Source of the DNA: Bacteroidales bacterium
GTDB lineage: Bacteria > Bacteroidota > Bacteroidia > Bacteroidales > UBA10428
DNA length: 64,000 nucleotides
NCBI GenBank assembly: GCA_016930375.1
Contig: JAFGGU010000070.1
Coordinates: 42,295 to 106,294 of the forward strand
Direction of reading: 5' to 3'
In this document: one piece after another, positions 62,517 to 64,000 of the stretch
Numbering within the stretch: the first letter of the stretch is position 1
Layout of the letters: each line of letters begins with the position of its first letter
Notes under the pieces: model-generated
Databases searched by the model: none
What the model saw: the letters and a program-made list of their open reading frames with translations, nothing else
Told to the model about the DNA's origin: nothing
Made by a program: the position numbers and the translations under genes

Positions 62517-62909
62517 TCACCGTCCGCTGAGGACTTTCTTAACCTGCCGCCATTCAGGGGTGCTGGTGCATTTGTAATACCCTGCTTTAATTAACCAGGC
62601 TTCCTGCATGGTATAATTCGAAGATTCAACCTGAACCGGGCGATCCTCTCTTCTGGCTGTCAGTTTTTCGGATCTGTAATTGATTTGTGCTGCCTTTAGG
62701 CAGGGCTCAATTGGTGGCGCAATATACTTGAGTTCATTTTCCATGGAACCTGCAATCAATTCGAGGTTGTACAAGGCGGCTCTTGTTTCCTTTGATTCTC
62801 CGGCATTTCTTTCCATAACGGTCTGTGCCTTCATTGCAGTACCGAACAGTATGATAAGACCCAGGGTGATTGGCAATTTCATACTCATTAAATTCATTTT
62901 TGTCGTCAT
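62517..62909 (-). CDS. Small secreted protein of unknown function
   Basis: The product is 130 residues from the ATG at 62909 (MTTKMNLMSMKLPITLGLII), with a signal peptide ending near MKAQ-T. The mature part holds two Cys (PPIEPC and YYKCTS) and basic clusters (KLTARREDRP, WRQVKKV). No family is recognised. The promoter box at 62931-62938 rules out the upstream in-frame ATG at 62933. Confidence 0.7.
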   Translation of the reverse strand: MTTKMNLMSMKLPITLGLIILFGTAMKAQTVMERNAGESKETRAALYNLELIAGSMENELKYIAPPIEPCLKAAQINYRSEKLTARREDRPVQVESSNYTMQEAWLIKAGYYKCTSTPEWRQVKKVLSGR

Positions 62910-62930
62910 TGTTTTTATTTTGGGTTTAGA

Positions 62931-62938
62931 CAAAAATA
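62931..62938 (-). promoter_or_regulatory. -7 box for the small secreted gene
   Basis: The minus strand reads TATTTTTG, an exact TAnnTTTG, placing transcription near 62924, fifteen bases before the ATG at 62909. Confidence 0.5.
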
Positions 62939-63079
62939 TGCATAAATCATGCCAATGGCTGTATTATACAGATTATGATTATGTTAAAAAATACTAATAA
63001 AAGGTTACAGGTAAGTTTCCGACCAGATTTGTTACAGGATATGTACGGTTACGCACACTTTCGCCTTAAACCGATAACA

Positions 63080-63135
63080 GTCCACTGTTTACCGTTTACT
63101 GTTTAACGCTAACTTTTTACTGTTTACCGTTTACT
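63080..63135. repeat. Degenerate heptanucleotide array, 8 x GTTTACY-like
   Basis: Eight 7-base units run from 63080: GTCCACT, GTTTACC, GTTTACT, GTTTAAC, GCTAACT, TTTTACT, GTTTACC, GTTTACT. As with the larger array at 8940-9065, the unit is seven bases with the form NTTYACY and it contains the stop codon (63131-63133) of a minus-strand gene. Confidence 0.8.
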
Positions 63136-63649
63136 GATTTTTACCCCTTGCTGACCTTTTGGGTGTAGTTGTTTTTTTGGGCTTTGCTGCCGCGGTTTTG
63201 GCTTTTGATTTGGATTCTGTTTGAACAGTTTCTTCGGATTTTGCAGTTTCCTCCGGAGCTGATTCATCAAAATTCAGGAGTTTCAATTCCAGCAGTGAAT
63301 TGTACCAGGAAGCGAGTTTCTTGATATCGGACATGTATACACGTTCGCGATCATAATTGGGCAATATTTTTTCCATGAATTTTTTGAGAATATCTGGTGA
63401 TGATTTGGGATCCGGGGCGGGAACACCGGGTTCCATTTCATGGATGCTTTTCAGAACATCTTTCAAAGGCACTTCTTCACCATCGGTGAAAATGGCAATA
63501 TCTGCCAGGGAACTCACCTTGTGGGATGCACTCACAAAACTCCTTTTGTTATCAGTAAATGATTCAACAATGATTCCATTCCTGCCTTGTGATACAAATC
63601 TGAACAAGCCACTTTGTCCCGATACAGACATGATATCCTTTAAATCCAT
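63131..63649 (-). CDS. DUF5606 protein
   Basis: The 172-residue product matches DUF5606, a small cytosolic protein found widely in Bacteroidota: MDLKDIMSVSGQSGLFRFVSQ, then ESFTDNKRSFVSASHKVSSL, IAIFTDGEEVPLKDVLKSI and VYMSDIKKLASWYNSLLELKL. The C-terminal 45 residues are a low-complexity Lys/Ala/Thr tail. Function is not established. A promoter box lies at 63677-63685, and its stop codon falls in the second heptanucleotide array. Confidence 0.92.
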   Translation of the reverse strand: MDLKDIMSVSGQSGLFRFVSQGRNGIIVESFTDNKRSFVSASHKVSSLADIAIFTDGEEVPLKDVLKSIHEMEPGVPAPDPKSSPDILKKFMEKILPNYDRERVYMSDIKKLASWYNSLLELKLLNFDESAPEETAKSEETVQTESKSKAKTAAAKPKKTTTPKRSARGKNQ

Positions 63650-63676
63650 AGATGCCTTTATTATAAATAATTGGGT

Positions 63677-63685
63677 GCAAAAATA
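63677..63685 (-). promoter_or_regulatory. -7 box for the DUF5606 gene
   Basis: The minus strand reads TATTTTTGC, an exact TAnnTTTGC, giving a start near 63670 and a 20-base leader to the ATG at 63649. Confidence 0.55.
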
Positions 63686-63746
63686 GTGAAAAATGATTAA
63701 CTTAAAACGAATCTGCCTGTAATATGCTTATTGGCGAAGAATATTT

Positions 63747-63790
63747 CTGCTACTGCTGCCGCTGCTGCTGCCACTGCTCCTGCGGCTGCC
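63747..63790. repeat. Trinucleotide-rich CTG/CCG stretch
   Basis: Triplets CTG, CCG, CTG and CCA repeat just after the stop codon of the J-domain gene. On the minus strand, in frame with that gene, they would encode an alanine-rich tail. The plus-strand reading gives a Cys-rich artefact. Confidence 0.7.
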
Positions 63791-63795
63791 AACTC

Positions 63796-64000
63796 CTAAA
63801 CCATCCCTCTTTCCTTCTTCACCATTTCATAAGCCTCACTGATCTTTTGAAATTTCTCCTGTGCCTTTCTGCGAATTTCCTCTCCCAGGTAGGCCACTTT
63901 ATCCGGATGGTTTTTTAGGGCTTGCTGCCGGTAAGCTTTCTTAATTTCTTCGTTGCTGGCGTTTTTATCGACTTCCAGAACTTTATAAGCCCAGTCGGAT
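63796..64000 (-). CDS. J-domain (DnaJ-type) protein, 5' part outside the window
   Basis: The visible 68 codons encode the C-terminus of a J domain: [22 protein letters not shown], the HPD motif in [14 protein letters not shown], then [19 protein letters not shown] and TAG at 63796-63798. A J domain at the C-terminus suggests a DjlA/TerB-DnaJ-type co-chaperone, which recruits DnaK; the N-terminal part is beyond the window so this is inferred. Confidence 0.85.
   Translation of the reverse strand, partial: SDWAYKVLEVDKNASNEEIKKAYRQQALKNHPDKVAYLGEEIRRKAQEKFQKISEAYEMVKKERGMV

Noticed and set aside
63724..63918. Cys-rich plus-strand peptide (metallothionein-like)
   Set aside because: The Cys codons are the opposite strand of CTG/CCG triplets and of the J-domain gene; no start signal or promoter is seen.

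Overview
The window looks like a chromosomal segment of a Bacteroidota bacterium, probably an environmental member of the Bacteroidales/Marinilabiliales side of the phylum; this placement is inferred. The evidence is repeated TAnnTTTG(C) -7 promoter boxes in front of genes, lineage-typical families (DUF5606, the START-like protein beside an LptF/LptG permease, DUF5916 CBM9 barrel proteins, PorT-type barrels, a trifunctional MMPL/acyltransferase/methyltransferase), LytS/LytTR two-component pairs, and intergenic palindromic repeats rich in CCGTGGGT...ACCCACGG. No insertion sequence, prophage, integrase, rRNA or CRISPR array was seen. One tRNA, tRNA-Met(CAT), is present.

Layout. 1-2859: 3' part of a fused MMPL exporter, lysophospholipid acyltransferase and SAM methyltransferase, then a secreted unknown and an outer-membrane-barrel plus lipoprotein pair. 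5.8-8.6 kb: a UPF0316 membrane protein, and a GH3-type adenylating enzyme followed directly by a LysE exporter. 8.6-11 kb: a DUF1684 pseudogene, an 18-unit heptanucleotide array, an amidohydrolase lipoprotein and a palindromic repeat cluster. 11-18.7 kb: an alpha-oxoamine synthase with an acyl-CoA ligase, carbamate kinase, a LysM glucosaminidase, and fmt with ribBA. 18.8-23.8 kb: an LptF/G-like permease with two glycosyltransferases and a START-like protein. 23.9-29.98 kb: a subtilase with a lamin-tail-like domain and a small partner, a SiaC-like protein, a membrane LytTR regulator, a nitronate monooxygenase and a fatty acid desaturase. 30.0-30.4 kb: tRNA-Met and terminators.

30.4-51.5 kb runs almost entirely on the minus strand. 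Its centre, 32784-41770, is the most striking part: four cobalamin-type radical SAM proteins, two GNAT-fold acyltransferase-like proteins and a group IV PLP decarboxylase homologue whose Schiff-base lysine is a methionine. They are packed with overlapping or nearly abutting ends and look like one uncharacterised small-molecule or lipid pathway. Upstream of it lie a degenerate M23 lipoprotein, a small barrel, two esterases, a LytS/LytTR pair and more alpha/beta hydrolases.

51.7-56.1 kb (plus) is a tight five-gene operon: START-domain protein, two NAD(P)-dependent short-chain/epimerase-type enzymes, and a second LytS/LytTR pair. 56.1-64 kb holds another palindromic repeat cluster, an Lnt-like protein that appears to lack the catalytic Glu, a 60-residue membrane protein overlapping it convergently, a second internally deleted pseudogene, a PorT barrel, a DUF5916 protein, a small secreted protein, DUF5606 with a second heptanucleotide array, and the 3' end of a J-domain protein.
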